Counted from the stretch's first letter, positions 7,176 through 17,351 are shown. The stretch: 17,868 nt of DNA from Maribacter sp. (GCA_030730545.1 JANQUX010000335.1:3433-21300); one strand, 5' to 3'. Notes: generated by a model from the sequence alone, not told the origin. Numbers and translations are program-made.

Positions 7176-8027
7176 TTACATATTAGATCGGTGAAAATCG
7201 ACTAAACCTTCAATAGGCCTTTGTCTTATAACACCAACGATTAAATCATTTCTAAGCAGTACTGAAGTTAATTCATCTCTTAGATAATGTGCAATACTAC
7301 CGACAAAATTAATTGGCACCTTTGTCGCCAATTCAAATTGCATTACGTAGTTATTAATAAATTGTTGAAAGCCTTTATCAATTACTCCTTTAGAATACGG
7401 GTGATCTTTGTTCTCGATTAAAAAACGAGCAAAGGTCGCTAAGTATGTATTCGGGTTGGGCTGCTTGTACAAATTCTCTTTTATAACATCGGCATCCAAA
7501 TCATGAGAAGCAGCAAATTTATGCGCTAAATCTGCAGGCATTTTATGAAAATAGTAGTCACGTATTAATTTACGCCCAAAGAAATTTCCGCTACCATCAT
7601 CCATAGGTATATAGCCTAATGAGGTTACTTTTTGAAACAACTGGTTACCATCGTAGTAACTACAATTAGAACCTGTCCCCAAAATGCAAACGATACCCTG
7701 TTGCCCCACTTTTGTTGTTGCAAATATGGCAGCATAGGTATCTTCTTTAACATCCGCCTTGGCATTCGGGAAAAAATCTTTGAAAATATTCTTCAAGAAC
7801 AATTTCATGCGATCGGTTCCACAACCGGCTCCATAAAAATAAAGATGCGAAACATTATCACGGTTTTTAGAAAGTTCGAAATTATTGGCCAAACGATCTT
7901 CAATAACATCTTTAGTTAATACCTCTGGACTAAGACCTAGAGTTTGAGTAAAAAAAAGTTGTTCACCATTTTCATCTAAGGCGATCCAATCTGACTTGGT
8001 TGCACCACTATCTACTATTAAAATCAT
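7176..8027 (-). CDS. BadF/BadG/BcrA/BcrD-family ATPase, probable N-acetylglucosamine kinase
   Basis: 283 residues with the ASKHA sugar-kinase fold. Phosphate-1 loop: DSGATKSDW (6-14). Asp96 in KEDTYAA fits the conserved acidic position. Phosphate-2 loop: LGTGSNCSYY (116-125). DDGSGNFFGRKLI (143-155) matches the DEGSG-type segment of eukaryote-like GlcNAc kinases, and FVGSIAHYL (241-249) is the adenosine motif. Related Bacteroidota proteins are annotated as N-acetylglucosamine kinases, producing GlcNAc-6-phosphate from recycled cell wall or imported chitin sugar. The lack of cysteine-rich Fe-S motifs argues against a benzoyl-CoA-reductase activator. The gene follows gapA on the same strand with a strong hairpin between. 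It may be read through from pfkA-gapA or use a start just upstream. Substrate is inferred, not shown. Confidence 0.82.
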   Translation of the reverse strand: MILIVDSGATKSDWIALDENGEQLFFTQTLGLSPEVLTKDVIEDRLANNFELSKNRDNVSHLYFYGAGCGTDRMKLFLKNIFKDFFPNAKADVKEDTYAAIFATTKVGQQGIVCILGTGSNCSYYDGNQLFQKVTSLGYIPMDDGSGNFFGRKLIRDYYFHKMPADLAHKFAASHDLDADVIKENLYKQPNPNTYLATFARFLIENKDHPYSKGVIDKGFQQFINNYVMQFELATKVPINFVGSIAHYLRDELTSVLLRNDLIVGVIRQRPIEGLVDFHRSNM

Positions 8028-8052
8028 ATGCCTAATGTCTTTAAAAAATAAA

Positions 8053-8086
8053 CCTGAAAATAAGGAAAAACGGCCTCATTTTCAGG
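8053..8086 (-). terminator. Intrinsic terminator after gapA
   Basis: Arms 8053-8065 (CCTGAAAATAAGG) and 8074-8086 (CCTCATTTTCAGG) surround an 8-base loop. In minus-strand RNA all 13 positions pair, one as G-U; in plus-strand RNA the same position would be an A-C mismatch. On the minus strand the stem is followed by TTTATTTTTT. Both facts point to termination of minus-strand transcription from pfkA-gapA, 28 bases after the gapA stop. Confidence 0.85.
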
Positions 8087-8114
8087 ATATATCTTTGTTA
8101 TACTAAAATGAAGG

Positions 8115-9134
<1,020 letters not shown>

Positions 9135-9140
9135 TTAATA

Positions 9141-10127
9141 TTATGTGGTCATTATTTCTGAAACTCTAATAAGTTCCTTATCAATTTTCGTATGCCCTTT
9201 AATTGCCTTGTTAATCGGTGTCAATGTTAACTTGTTATCTTGTATACCAACCATTAGGTTCGTTTTACCCTCTAACAAAGCTTCAACTGCTTTAACACCC
9301 ATTCTACTAGCCAATACACGATCATAACAAGATGGCGCACCACCTCTTTGCATATGCCCTAAAACAGATACACGAACATCATAAATTGGTAAATGCTCTT
9401 CTACATATTCTTTTAATTCAAATACGTTCTTACCAGACTTATCACCTTCTGCTACAATTACAATACTCGAAGATTTACCAGATTCTTTACTTCTTTTCAA
9501 AGATTCAAGTAATCTATCTAAACCTAAATTCTCTTCCGGAATTAGAATTTCTTCTGCACCAGCCCCTACACCTGCATTCAATGCAATATGCCCAACATCT
9601 CTACCCATTACTTCAACGAAGAAAAGTCTGTTATGTGAACTGGCCGTATCTCTAATTTTATCAATACATTCTACCACCGTATTTAAGGCGGTGTCAAAAC
9701 CTAATGTAAATGTTGTACCGAAAATATCGTTATCTATAGTACCAGGTATACCAATAACAGGGAAATTATATTCTCTATTAAAAATCATGGCACCTGTAAA
9801 ACTACCGTCACCTCCAATAACTACAAATGCATCTATACCTGCTTTAAGTAAATTCTCGTGCGCTAATTTTCTACCTTCTGGGGTTCTAAAATCATCGCAA
9901 CGGGCAGACTTAAGTATTGTACCACCTTTATTAATGATATTGTTTACACTACGGGCATCCATAGATTTAAAATCTCCCTCTATCATACCTTGATACCCTC
10001 TGTAGATTCCTACGCAATCTACCTTCAAGTAGGCACAAGTACGAACCACTGATCTTATGGCAGCATTCATACCCGGAGAATCACCCCCTGAAGTCAGTAC
10101 CGCTATTTTTTTTATTTCTGAAGACAT
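9141..10127 (-). CDS. pfkA: ATP-dependent 6-phosphofructokinase
   Basis: 328 residues, the size of bacterial PfkA. It phosphorylates fructose-6-phosphate to fructose-1,6-bisphosphate. Visible motifs are LTSGGDSPGMNAAIR (11-25), IGGDGSFTGA (104-113), PGTIDND (128-134) with the catalytic Asp132, EVMGRDVGHIAL for substrate binding, and GHMQRGGAPS (257-266). The glycine after GGD (GGDGS rather than GGDD), and Gly rather than Lys before TIDND, are the features that separate ATP-using enzymes from pyrophosphate-dependent ones. The gene opens the pfkA-gapA run. Its upstream region (10128-10286) shows no complete -33/-7 promoter match; TACTTTCG at 10152-10145 is a one-mismatch -7 candidate without a well-spaced upstream box. 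Confidence 0.96.
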   Translation of the reverse strand: MSSEIKKIAVLTSGGDSPGMNAAIRSVVRTCAYLKVDCVGIYRGYQGMIEGDFKSMDARSVNNIINKGGTILKSARCDDFRTPEGRKLAHENLLKAGIDAFVVIGGDGSFTGAMIFNREYNFPVIGIPGTIDNDIFGTTFTLGFDTALNTVVECIDKIRDTASSHNRLFFVEVMGRDVGHIALNAGVGAGAEEILIPEENLGLDRLLESLKRSKESGKSSSIVIVAEGDKSGKNVFELKEYVEEHLPIYDVRVSVLGHMQRGGAPSCYDRVLASRMGVKAVEALLEGKTNLMVGIQDNKLTLTPINKAIKGHTKIDKELIRVSEIMTT

Positions 10128-10286
10128 TGAACAATTTAAGCCAACGAAAGTAAGAAATCTTATGCAAAAAGAGAATAGAGATCAGTCGCATTTTAAGAAA
10201 AAATCAACGAAAAGGATTTCGCAATAGCATATTACCAGTCTTATTCTTAAAATTTGTTATTTAATTACAATAATGCATTTGATTGC
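10128..10286. other. Intergenic region between pfkA start and tamB stop
   Basis: 159 AT-rich bases lie between two minus-strand genes. The region must contain the pfkA promoter and any tamB terminator, but I see no full promoter consensus. The only hairpin is a weak 6-bp one at 10197-10220 with a short T-run on the minus strand. No small open reading frame with convincing coding character is present. Confidence 0.5.
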
Positions 10287-13200
10287 TTATTGATTTAATG
10301 ATTTTGGCTTATCGTAAAAACGAATTAAGCTATCATTACCCATTACAGAAGATGGAGTTTCAGCTTCTTTTACAGGTTCTTCTTTCTTAAGTGGCTTCGT
10401 AGCCAGAATTTTTTGAAAGAGTTCTTTGAAATTATTAAAGTCTACCTCATATGATAAACCAGCCCCTTGGGTTGATCCTTGCTGATCAGATAAATAAGCC
10501 TGAATTTCGCTCTGTCTACTAAAGAAATTGGCACTTAATGTACCTTGTTCATTTAATAATACCTGTATCTCAAAATCGCCTGCTACCAAAGTTTCACTAG
10601 ATGCACCGACCGGCACACCAACCTTGCCATTAAATAATATTCTATCGGATATCTGAGTAGATACCGTTACACCTATGCGATCATCGGTTTCTATATCTGA
10701 TGATCTATCTAATATACCTTGCTCATAAGATAGCCCTAAGTTAAATTTATCATTACCACCACTTAGAATCGAGTTTAATATACTTGAGGCACTTTGGACC
10801 AAGTTACCTGTTATAGCTTGCTGATTAATACCACTTTGAGAATTAACGAATGTACCCTGTGCCAATAAAAATATGGCATTCTTCTCTTCTACCGTTGGAT
10901 CCTGTAATCGATATTCTAATTCAGACTTTACAATAGAGCTTGTACCCGGAAAATCGATACCGAAATCTATATCTGGTTTTTGAAGTTGCCCGGTTAAACT
11001 GATAATAACATCTGTGGGTATTCTACGCGTAAATCCGGCATCATCAAGTAAAGGTGCAGGGTTGGCATTTAATGAATAAACTGCCTCCATTTTTAAAATC
11101 GCCTCCAATGGTTTTTGATCCCAATTGATGGTTCCACCAGGTTCCACGTTAAATTTTTTGTCGATTATACCACCGAATTTGTAATTAAATTCCCCCGTAA
11201 CCACAACATAATCACCATACATTTCAAATTTACCATTGGTATTGATCTGTATTAAAATAATACCAACTCCCGTACCTTTTAAAGAGCTTCCTGTTTTGGT
11301 ATCTGTAACAATTTCAATCTCGGCATCAGGGGTAACATCTAAGTTGAATTCTAACTCTAGCCCCTGATAATCTTTTAATTGGCGTTGACTTTCTAATCTT
11401 TTTTCATCGTTTTTCTCAATAAAATTGATGAACGAATAGTCGCCCACACTAGCTACATCACTTAAAGGAATTTTCAACGAAGTACCCTTTGCCGTAGCCC
11501 CGTCTACGGTGATATTAAGAGCAGTTGTAGGTCCGAAAATTCGCCCTGTTCCATTTAAATACCCTGTACCGTAGTATAAATCACCTTCTTTAAATTCAGT
11601 ATTTAGAATTAAAAATCTGTCGTTTTTAGTATCGACATTTAAATCTAACACCCAATCTTTAAAGAAACTATGGGTAATGGTACCATCTAAATTTGCCCTG
11701 GTACCTTTTGCAATATCTTCTAAGGCTATATTATCAAAATCAAAAGTCTGATCTTTAAGCAACACTCTTGATTGCGGGGCAAAGCTATAATCAACATTTA
11801 AATAAGGTACAGCAATACCAGCATTATCTAAAGTTAATAGTCCGTTGAAAATGGGGTTATCTACATTGCCTTCAATCTTGACCCTACCATCGATATCGCC
11901 ACGTATATTATCGATAACACCTTCACCTAACGGACTAAAAGGTTCTAATCCGAAATTATTAAAGTTGGCAATAAGATTTGCTTTTGGTATATCACCTTTA
12001 TTATCGATACTACCTACGACACTAAATTTTTCGACTTTATTATCTGATAATTGAGAATTGACTTGAAACTCAGATAAATCTTTATTACCAATAATATTGA
12101 TTACCAGGTCACCAAGAGGAATATCATTAATTCCGAAATTATCAATATTCAGATTCGACGAAGGTAAATAGATACCGTCTTTCTGTAATACATTTAAGGT
12201 ACCATTAACCTCGCCTTGCAATTTAAGACTGTCAATAACTGGGGTAATCTTATCTAAGGATACTATTTTAAATTGAAGCTGAAGATCCTTGTATGTAGAA
12301 TCTGCCAGCTGACCTTTTAACCTAATTTGTTCTTTCTCTTCATTGTTCATTACAATTTCTTGAATTGTAATACTATCAAGCGCTCTGTTTAAGATGACCT
12401 TATTTTTAGAGTCACCATCTTTGTTCAACACCCATTTGTTGCCTTTAAAATTGACATCGGATGTTTTAAGACCAATAACCGATTTATTGTCCTTATTAAA
12501 GGTGTGGTAAAAATTCAGATTATAAGAATCATTAAAATCACTACCTCCTTTAAACTCAGATCTAAAAAACAGTGTATCTTTTAATGTGGTGTTAATCAGG
12601 TTAAAATCTTTAAAATTATAATAAGGTGTATCTAGCTCACCTACAGAAACGAATGTATTGAACAGCGGATTCTTATTATCTATTCTGACTTCAATATTTT
12701 CGGCAGCGGTACCAAAAGCTTCTATACTTGGCGACTCAAAATTTAATTTAAAATCGCCTTCATCTGCAACGATATTACCTTTTATAAAAGTGTTAGGATC
12801 AAACCGCACCTCTGGGAAAAATACATCTACAATTTTATTATAAATTTTAAAATTGAAAGAAAGATTCTGTCCGTCAGAAATTTGAAAAGGTCTATAGTTT
12901 GTATAAATACTACCCAATGAGTTTTGCACAAGTTTACCCAATTCCCGAACTTTAAAATTACCCTTCATAAAGCCGGTAATAATATCTGGGGAGTTTATAT
13001 TTATGGTTCGATCTTGATCTTCATCGAAACTTGAGGTCACCTCAAAATCTTCAAAATAATAGGTGTCATTTACATTTTGATAACTTGTTTGCGTAAAATT
13101 AATATCACCGATGATATTATCTAATGTTGTACCGGTAATGTCCATACTAACATTTCCTTTAAATACAGAAACACTATCATTTATAAAATTTAATTTTTTT

Positions 13201-14738
13201 AGATCTGCGTAGTCAACAGATGCAATAAAGTTGAAATTATTTCTAGTTTCTGCCACATTTGCAAGACCTTTAAAGTCAAATTTCAAGTTTTCGTCATTAC
13301 TTACTAATGACCCATCGAATAATTGGTCTTTAATTACACCCGAAACCCTTAAATCTTGATAATTATAATTATTAAATTCAATAGAATATATCTGCCCGAT
13401 AACCTCGGTATTCAATTTCTCTTTTACGAAACCTTTACCCTCCACATTAAAATCTAACGTTGTTTTTCCTAAATTTTTATTTTCAGCAAAATCACCCAAA
13501 TCAAAATCGATTAAAGAAATAAATCCTTTATAGGTTGCATTATCGATGTTATTAAAATCACTTAAAATAATATCAACATAGCTACTACCCACGGCAGTAT
13601 TTAAATTGACCTTAGTATCTATAGAAGAATTGGTAATAAAAGCATTACCCCTTATAGTAAACTGCCCTAATTTACTAAAGGTAGACGGTAACGAATTACC
13701 AATTAAATTAGGCAATAAGGCATTTAATTGATAGTAACTGCTCGTTACATTCTTCATTTGAGCATTTAAGCTAAATGGTTTTTGCTTACTGAATAAATTT
13801 TTAAAATTAAAGTCGCCGCGAATACCGGTATCATCAGAGAATAAGAATAGATTATCGGTATTCAAATCATTTAATACTCCGTTTACATTCGCATTAAAAG
13901 TCACTTCTTTTCCTTTACCAAATTCATTATACAGCAAGTTAATTTCATCAAAAGCCACTTTAGACTCTTTAAATTCTGCAACAACATTTACTTTATTCAA
14001 GAAGTCGGCAAAATCTTCGCGGTTATAATTAAATACTAAATTACCATCTATAGCAGAAAGTGGCGTTTTTATTTTCAAAGAATCGAAACGCATTTGCTGC
14101 TTCGTGTACTTAAAATTGGTGGCCAACCTATCTACTTTTAAACCTCTATTACTATAGAAAGACATTTCTTGAATATCGGTAGAAACCTCGGGCCCGAGAA
14201 TTAAAAAATCACCAGCACTAATATTAAGACTATCAAAATTTAAAACAGTGGTATTCTCTAAATTTTCGTCAATATATTTAAACTTACTTTTTAAGATGTC
14301 AATATGAGACGAAGACAGCCTAAAAGGCGGCGTGCCTGGCTCCCTGGGCTTACCATCGTCAAGCTTATCTACAAAAACTTCAAGATTGGTGTTCTTTTCG
14401 CCGAAATAGGTTTTAAGATTAAAATTTAGCTCATCGACAGAAATGTCGCCAAACTCCAATATACCCTGCGCTAAATTATTAATACTTAAAATTGAAGTTT
14501 TCAGTTCATTAACATAAAATAAAGTGTCTTGTTTATAATCTTCTATAAAAACACCTTCAAGAGATGTATTCCAAGAAATTAGTGAAACTTTTAGGCGTTC
14601 TATATTTATGTGAGTGCCGTATTGTTTGTTAATTTTTTTCGTAGCAAACTGTGCCAGTAAGGTCTGAACCACTGGCAATGAAAAAATGATGGTACCCAAA
14701 ACACATATCAGCAAAAGCACCAATAATGTTCTAACCAA
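10287..14738 (-). CDS. tamB: Translocation/assembly module TamB (DUF490 family)
   Basis: 1483 residues. An N-terminal membrane anchor (about 3-22, LLVLLLICVLGTIIFSL) leads into a very long beta-rich periplasmic body of AsmA/TamB type and a C-terminal TamB domain (about 1000-1440). The latter includes GTGVGIILIQINTNGKFEMYG, the GEFNYKFGGIIDKKF segment and AILKMEAVYSLNANPAPLL, which are strongly characteristic. TamB-like proteins are bridge proteins spanning the periplasm, implicated in outer-membrane protein assembly with TamA and in phospholipid transport; no tamA/BamA-like gene is visible here. The first usable start is TTG (14738): the nine in-frame codons before it back to a stop contain no ATG, GTG or TTG, yet they encode IKKLRKIL, which looks like the usual basic N-terminus. 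It diverges from tsaD with no other gene between. The frame is intact throughout. Confidence 0.92.
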   Translation of the reverse strand: MVRTLLVLLLICVLGTIIFSLPVVQTLLAQFATKKINKQYGTHINIERLKVSLISWNTSLEGVFIEDYKQDTLFYVNELKTSILSINNLAQGILEFGDISVDELNFNLKTYFGEKNTNLEVFVDKLDDGKPREPGTPPFRLSSSHIDILKSKFKYIDENLENTTVLNFDSLNISAGDFLILGPEVSTDIQEMSFYSNRGLKVDRLATNFKYTKQQMRFDSLKIKTPLSAIDGNLVFNYNREDFADFLNKVNVVAEFKESKVAFDEINLLYNEFGKGKEVTFNANVNGVLNDLNTDNLFLFSDDTGIRGDFNFKNLFSKQKPFSLNAQMKNVTSSYYQLNALLPNLIGNSLPSTFSKLGQFTIRGNAFITNSSIDTKVNLNTAVGSSYVDIILSDFNNIDNATYKGFISLIDFDLGDFAENKNLGKTTLDFNVEGKGFVKEKLNTEVIGQIYSIEFNNYNYQDLRVSGVIKDQLFDGSLVSNDENLKFDFKGLANVAETRNNFNFIASVDYADLKKLNFINDSVSVFKGNVSMDITGTTLDNIIGDINFTQTSYQNVNDTYYFEDFEVTSSFDEDQDRTININSPDIITGFMKGNFKVRELGKLVQNSLGSIYTNYRPFQISDGQNLSFNFKIYNKIVDVFFPEVRFDPNTFIKGNIVADEGDFKLNFESPSIEAFGTAAENIEVRIDNKNPLFNTFVSVGELDTPYYNFKDFNLINTTLKDTLFFRSEFKGGSDFNDSYNLNFYHTFNKDNKSVIGLKTSDVNFKGNKWVLNKDGDSKNKVILNRALDSITIQEIVMNNEEKEQIRLKGQLADSTYKDLQLQFKIVSLDKITPVIDSLKLQGEVNGTLNVLQKDGIYLPSSNLNIDNFGINDIPLGDLVINIIGNKDLSEFQVNSQLSDNKVEKFSVVGSIDNKGDIPKANLIANFNNFGLEPFSPLGEGVIDNIRGDIDGRVKIEGNVDNPIFNGLLTLDNAGIAVPYLNVDYSFAPQSRVLLKDQTFDFDNIALEDIAKGTRANLDGTITHSFFKDWVLDLNVDTKNDRFLILNTEFKEGDLYYGTGYLNGTGRIFGPTTALNITVDGATAKGTSLKIPLSDVASVGDYSFINFIEKNDEKRLESQRQLKDYQGLELEFNLDVTPDAEIEIVTDTKTGSSLKGTGVGIILIQINTNGKFEMYGDYVVVTGEFNYKFGGIIDKKFNVEPGGTINWDQKPLEAILKMEAVYSLNANPAPLLDDAGFTRRIPTDVIISLTGQLQKPDIDFGIDFPGTSSIVKSELEYRLQDPTVEEKNAIFLLAQGTFVNSQSGINQQAITGNLVQSASSILNSILSGGNDKFNLGLSYEQGILDRSSDIETDDRIGVTVSTQISDRILFNGKVGVPVGASSETLVAGDFEIQVLLNEQGTLSANFFSRQSEIQAYLSDQQGSTQGAGLSYEVDFNNFKELFQKILATKPLKKEEPVKEAETPSSVMGNDSLIRFYDKPKSLNQ

Positions 14739-14753
14739 TATTTTTCTCAGTTT

Positions 14754-14781
14754 TTTGATAGGTCTTTATGTTTTACCTTTG
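14754..14781 (+). promoter_or_regulatory. tsaD: Candidate promoter for tsaD-rsmE
   Basis: TTTG (14754-14757) and TACCTTTG (14774-14781) match the Bacteroidota -33 and -7 elements, separated by 16 bases, slightly shorter than the usual 19. Transcription would begin near 14788, downstream of the possible ATG at 14768 and upstream of the ATG at 14804. This decides the start codon of tsaD. Confidence 0.45.
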
Positions 14782-14803
14782 TTATTCAAATTTTATTCCA
14801 AAT

Positions 14804-15832
14804 ATGTTGGATCACGAAACAATTTATATACTTGCAATAGAATCTTCTTGTGATGACACTTCTGCGGCAGTTTTAATGAACGATAAAGTGCTCAGTAATG
14901 TTGTGGCAACCCAGGCTATTCATAACGAATATGGTGGGGTTGTACCCGAACTTGCCTCAAGAGCGCATCAACAAAATATCGTCCCCGTTGTTCATCAGGC
15001 CATAGCCAAAGCAAATATCGATAAAAAACAATTATCAGCCATAGCATTTACACGCGGACCTGGTCTAATGGGTTCTTTACTTGTAGGTACCTCATTTGCA
15101 AAATCTTTATCGTTAGGTTTACAAATTCCACTTATCGAAGTTAACCACATGAAAGCCCATATTTTAGCTCATTTTATTGATGAGGAAACTATGAAGGCAC
15201 CTTCATTTCCGTTTTTAGCGCTGACTATAAGTGGCGGTCATACGCAGATTGTTCAAGTGAACGATTTCTTTGATATGAAAATCATTGGACAAACTTTAGA
15301 TGATGCCGTAGGGGAAGCATTTGATAAGAGTGCAAAAATTTTAGGACTACCCTACCCTGGCGGACCTTTAATTGACAAATATGCTGCAACCGGTGATCCA
15401 CATAAATTTGAATTTACCATACCGAATGTAAAAGATTTAGATTTTAGTTTCAGCGGATTAAAAACGAACATACTCTATTTCATTCAGCGACAAACGAAGG
15501 AGAATCCAGATTTTATCAAAAACAACTTAGAGGATATCTGCGCATCAATACAATATACTATCATTACCATCTTGATGAAAAAGCTGAAGAAGGCCGTAAA
15601 GCAAACTGGTATAAAAGAAATTGCTATTGGTGGCGGAGTGTCAGCAAATTCAGGTATTCGAAGAGTTTTGACTGAAGCACAAACCAAATACGGGTGGAAA
15701 ACCTATATACCCAAATTTGAATATTGTACCGATAATGCCGCCATGATAGGTATTGTTGGCTACTATAAATATAAAAACGAGCAATTCTCTCAGCAAGATG
15801 TAACGGCAAAAGCCAGGTATGTAATATCTTAA
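14804..15832 (+). CDS. tsaD: tRNA N6-adenosine threonylcarbamoyltransferase TsaD
   Basis: 342 residues from ATG at 14804, the usual family length. It transfers the threonylcarbamoyl group from TC-AMP to A37 of ANN-decoding tRNAs, working with TsaB, TsaE and TsaC. Motifs: LAIESSCDDTSAAV (10-23), VPELASRAH (47-55), the metal-binding NHMKAH with His115 and His119, TISGGHTQIV (141-150), DDAVGEAFDK, GGGVSANSG (276-284), and CTDNAAMI with Asp310 as the third iron ligand. An earlier in-frame ATG (14768) would add 12 residues (MFYLCYSNFIPN) that do not look conserved and would overlap the candidate -7 box, so the later start is preferred. rsmE follows after 17 bases. The only other TsaD-like paralogue expected in bacteria is the shorter TsaB, which lacks the metal-binding histidines seen here. 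Confidence 0.97.
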   Translation: MLDHETIYILAIESSCDDTSAAVLMNDKVLSNVVATQAIHNEYGGVVPELASRAHQQNIVPVVHQAIAKANIDKKQLSAIAFTRGPGLMGSLLVGTSFAKSLSLGLQIPLIEVNHMKAHILAHFIDEETMKAPSFPFLALTISGGHTQIVQVNDFFDMKIIGQTLDDAVGEAFDKSAKILGLPYPGGPLIDKYAATGDPHKFEFTIPNVKDLDFSFSGLKTNILYFIQRQTKENPDFIKNNLEDICASIQYTIITILMKKLKKAVKQTGIKEIAIGGGVSANSGIRRVLTEAQTKYGWKTYIPKFEYCTDNAAMIGIVGYYKYKNEQFSQQDVTAKARYVIS

Positions 15833-15849
15833 TTCAAACAAAAGTATAG

Positions 15850-16557
15850 ATGCAACTTTTTTACAATCCGAATATAAAATCTGAAGACACCGCTTTTACC
15901 TTTGATAGCAATGAAAGTAAGCATATCATAAAGGTGCTAAGAAAGAAGATTGGTGACGAATTATGGATCACCAATGGCGAAGGCATTTTATTCGAAGCTA
16001 AAATAGTTGACGATAATATAAAAAAATGTGCGGTTGAGCTTATCTCATCTAAAAAAACACATTCAAAATCGCATTGGTTACATATGGCGGTTGCACCTAC
16101 CAAGATGAATGATCGTTTTGAGTGGTTTTTAGAAAAAGCTACAGAAATAGGCGTAGATGAAATTACACCTATAATTTGTGACCGCTCTGAACGTAAAGTA
16201 ATAAAGTTAGACCGTATGTACAGAGTTTTAGAATCTGCAATGAAGCAATCTTTGCAAACATTCTTACCCAAACTAAACGAACCAATATCTTTAAACGAAT
16301 TTCTAGATCAACCGGTATCGGGCTTACAGTTTATTGCGCATTGCGAAGAAAGTGAACGCCACGAGCTAAAAAGAAGAGTTACTGCAGACCAAGATATTAC
16401 CATTTTAATAGGACCTGAAGGTGATTTTTCGCCAGAAGAAATTAAAAAGGCAATGAATAGTGGCTATGCCCCAGTTGCCATGGGCAAAACAAGATTAAGA
16501 ACCGAAACGGCTGCAATTGTAGCCTGTACTATTGTAGCCACAATAAATAATGGGTAA
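15850..16557 (+). CDS. rsmE: 16S rRNA (uracil1498-N3)-methyltransferase RsmE
   Basis: 235 residues. SPOUT-class methyltransferase that makes m3U1498 in the small-subunit rRNA using S-adenosylmethionine. An N-terminal PUA-like domain (about 1-70) includes the SKHIIKVLRKKIGDEL segment. The trefoil-knot catalytic domain shows AVAPTKMNDRFEWFLEKATE (about 80-99), ITPIICDRSER, the cofactor loop IGPEGDFSPEEI (187-198) and the C-terminal knot motif MGKTRLRTETAAI (211-223). All usual landmarks are present. It is 17 bases downstream of tsaD, so the two translation-related genes are probably cotranscribed. Its stop is only 2 bases from the stop of the convergent DUF1223 gene, leaving no room for a separate terminator. 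Confidence 0.95.
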   Translation: MQLFYNPNIKSEDTAFTFDSNESKHIIKVLRKKIGDELWITNGEGILFEAKIVDDNIKKCAVELISSKKTHSKSHWLHMAVAPTKMNDRFEWFLEKATEIGVDEITPIICDRSERKVIKLDRMYRVLESAMKQSLQTFLPKLNEPISLNEFLDQPVSGLQFIAHCEESERHELKRRVTADQDITILIGPEGDFSPEEIKKAMNSGYAPVAMGKTRLRTETAAIVACTIVATINNG

Positions 16558-16559
16558 TA

Positions 16560-17351
16560 TTAAATAGCTGCTTTAACCCCACCAGTAATATCGGCATCAT
16601 TATTTTCTACCAACAACATTAGAACAAGCTCCTCGTTATTTATAGCTAATGAAGGAATATTGATGGAACCAACAACTCGACCATCATTGATTTTTAGATA
16701 CTTTTCCCCAATTACAATATTTGTATTTACCAAGGTTCTTTGTCTATTCTCTCCTCTTTTTATTTCTGTAATTCTTTCTTTCAACAACAATACGGCGCGT
16801 ACATTTTTACCTACTGTATCCCCATCAATCTTATAATCGAAATCGATTTTATTTGTTGATCTATTTAATTGCTGTACAGACAACTCATTTTGAGATTTTA
16901 TACCTGAGTACTTATCAATAGCATTAATCACTTTCATGTTATTCGAACCTACTAAATGTTCTTTTCCATTTACTACTAATTCTGGAGTATAATTGCCGCT
17001 ATACCCGAACTTCTTATTATACCTACTTTGCTTCTCTGTAAAATCTTTATTACTAAATGGGTCTGCCCAACCTATATAATTCCAATAATCAACATGGTAA
17101 CTGAGTACAAATGTATTTTCAGGGTATTTATTCTTAACCACCTTCAGTAATTCATCTGCTGGCGGACAACTAGAGCAACCCTGAGAAGTAAAAAGCTCAA
17201 GAACTACCATTCCATTCAATACATTTTCTGAATGCTTTGAAGAGAAAGCATCATCAACTTTATTATCTTTACTCGGTTGAGACGGAATAAAGGATGTTAA
17301 AAAAAGTCCGGCTCCTAAAAACAATATAACAATGATTTTTTTATCAAACAT
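16560..17351 (-). CDS. DUF1223 family secreted thioredoxin-like protein
   Basis: 263 residues. The hydrophobic N-terminus (about 5-21) looks like a signal peptide or single anchor, so export is likely. The domain starts at VVLELFTSQGCSSCPPADELL, with a thioredoxin-like CxxC pair, Cys59 and Cys62. It continues with SYHVDYWNYIGWADPFS, YTPELVVNGKEHLVGSN and RGENRQRTLVNTNIV, all characteristic of DUF1223. The family has a thioredoxin fold, but its biochemical role is not established; a periplasmic thiol-disulfide function is only an inference. It is flanked by plus-strand genes on both sides: 2 bases from the rsmE stop and 36 bases from the divergent DUF4159 start. The usual cis-proline position is plausibly Pro123 in YTPEL. 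Confidence 0.9.
   Translation of the reverse strand: MFDKKIIVILFLGAGLFLTSFIPSQPSKDNKVDDAFSSKHSENVLNGMVVLELFTSQGCSSCPPADELLKVVKNKYPENTFVLSYHVDYWNYIGWADPFSNKDFTEKQSRYNKKFGYSGNYTPELVVNGKEHLVGSNNMKVINAIDKYSGIKSQNELSVQQLNRSTNKIDFDYKIDGDTVGKNVRAVLLLKERITEIKRGENRQRTLVNTNIVIGEKYLKINDGRVVGSINIPSLAINNEELVLMLLVENNDADITGGVKAAI

Noticed and set aside
7172-7199. GATTTT/AAAATC inverted repeat at the ridA/kinase junction as a bidirectional terminator
   Set aside because: The arms are short and AT-only with a bulge, and no T-run follows on either strand.
8090-8097. TATCTTTG on the plus strand, a perfect -7 match
   Set aside because: It would fire antisense into gapA, has no spaced -33 box, and single -7 matches are expected by chance in AT-rich DNA.
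9332-9655. 107-residue open frame antisense to pfkA
   Set aside because: It lies wholly inside a clear pfkA, and its His/Leu/Gln-rich composition is what the complement of this coding sequence would give.
10197-10220. Weak hairpin downstream of tamB as a terminator
   Set aside because: Six base pairs with one G-U, a 9-base loop, and more than 60 bases beyond the tamB stop; too weak to call.
15861-16271. 136-residue open frame antisense to rsmE
   Set aside because: It is fully covered by rsmE with all family motifs; Ser/Phe-rich composition is typical of a shadow frame.
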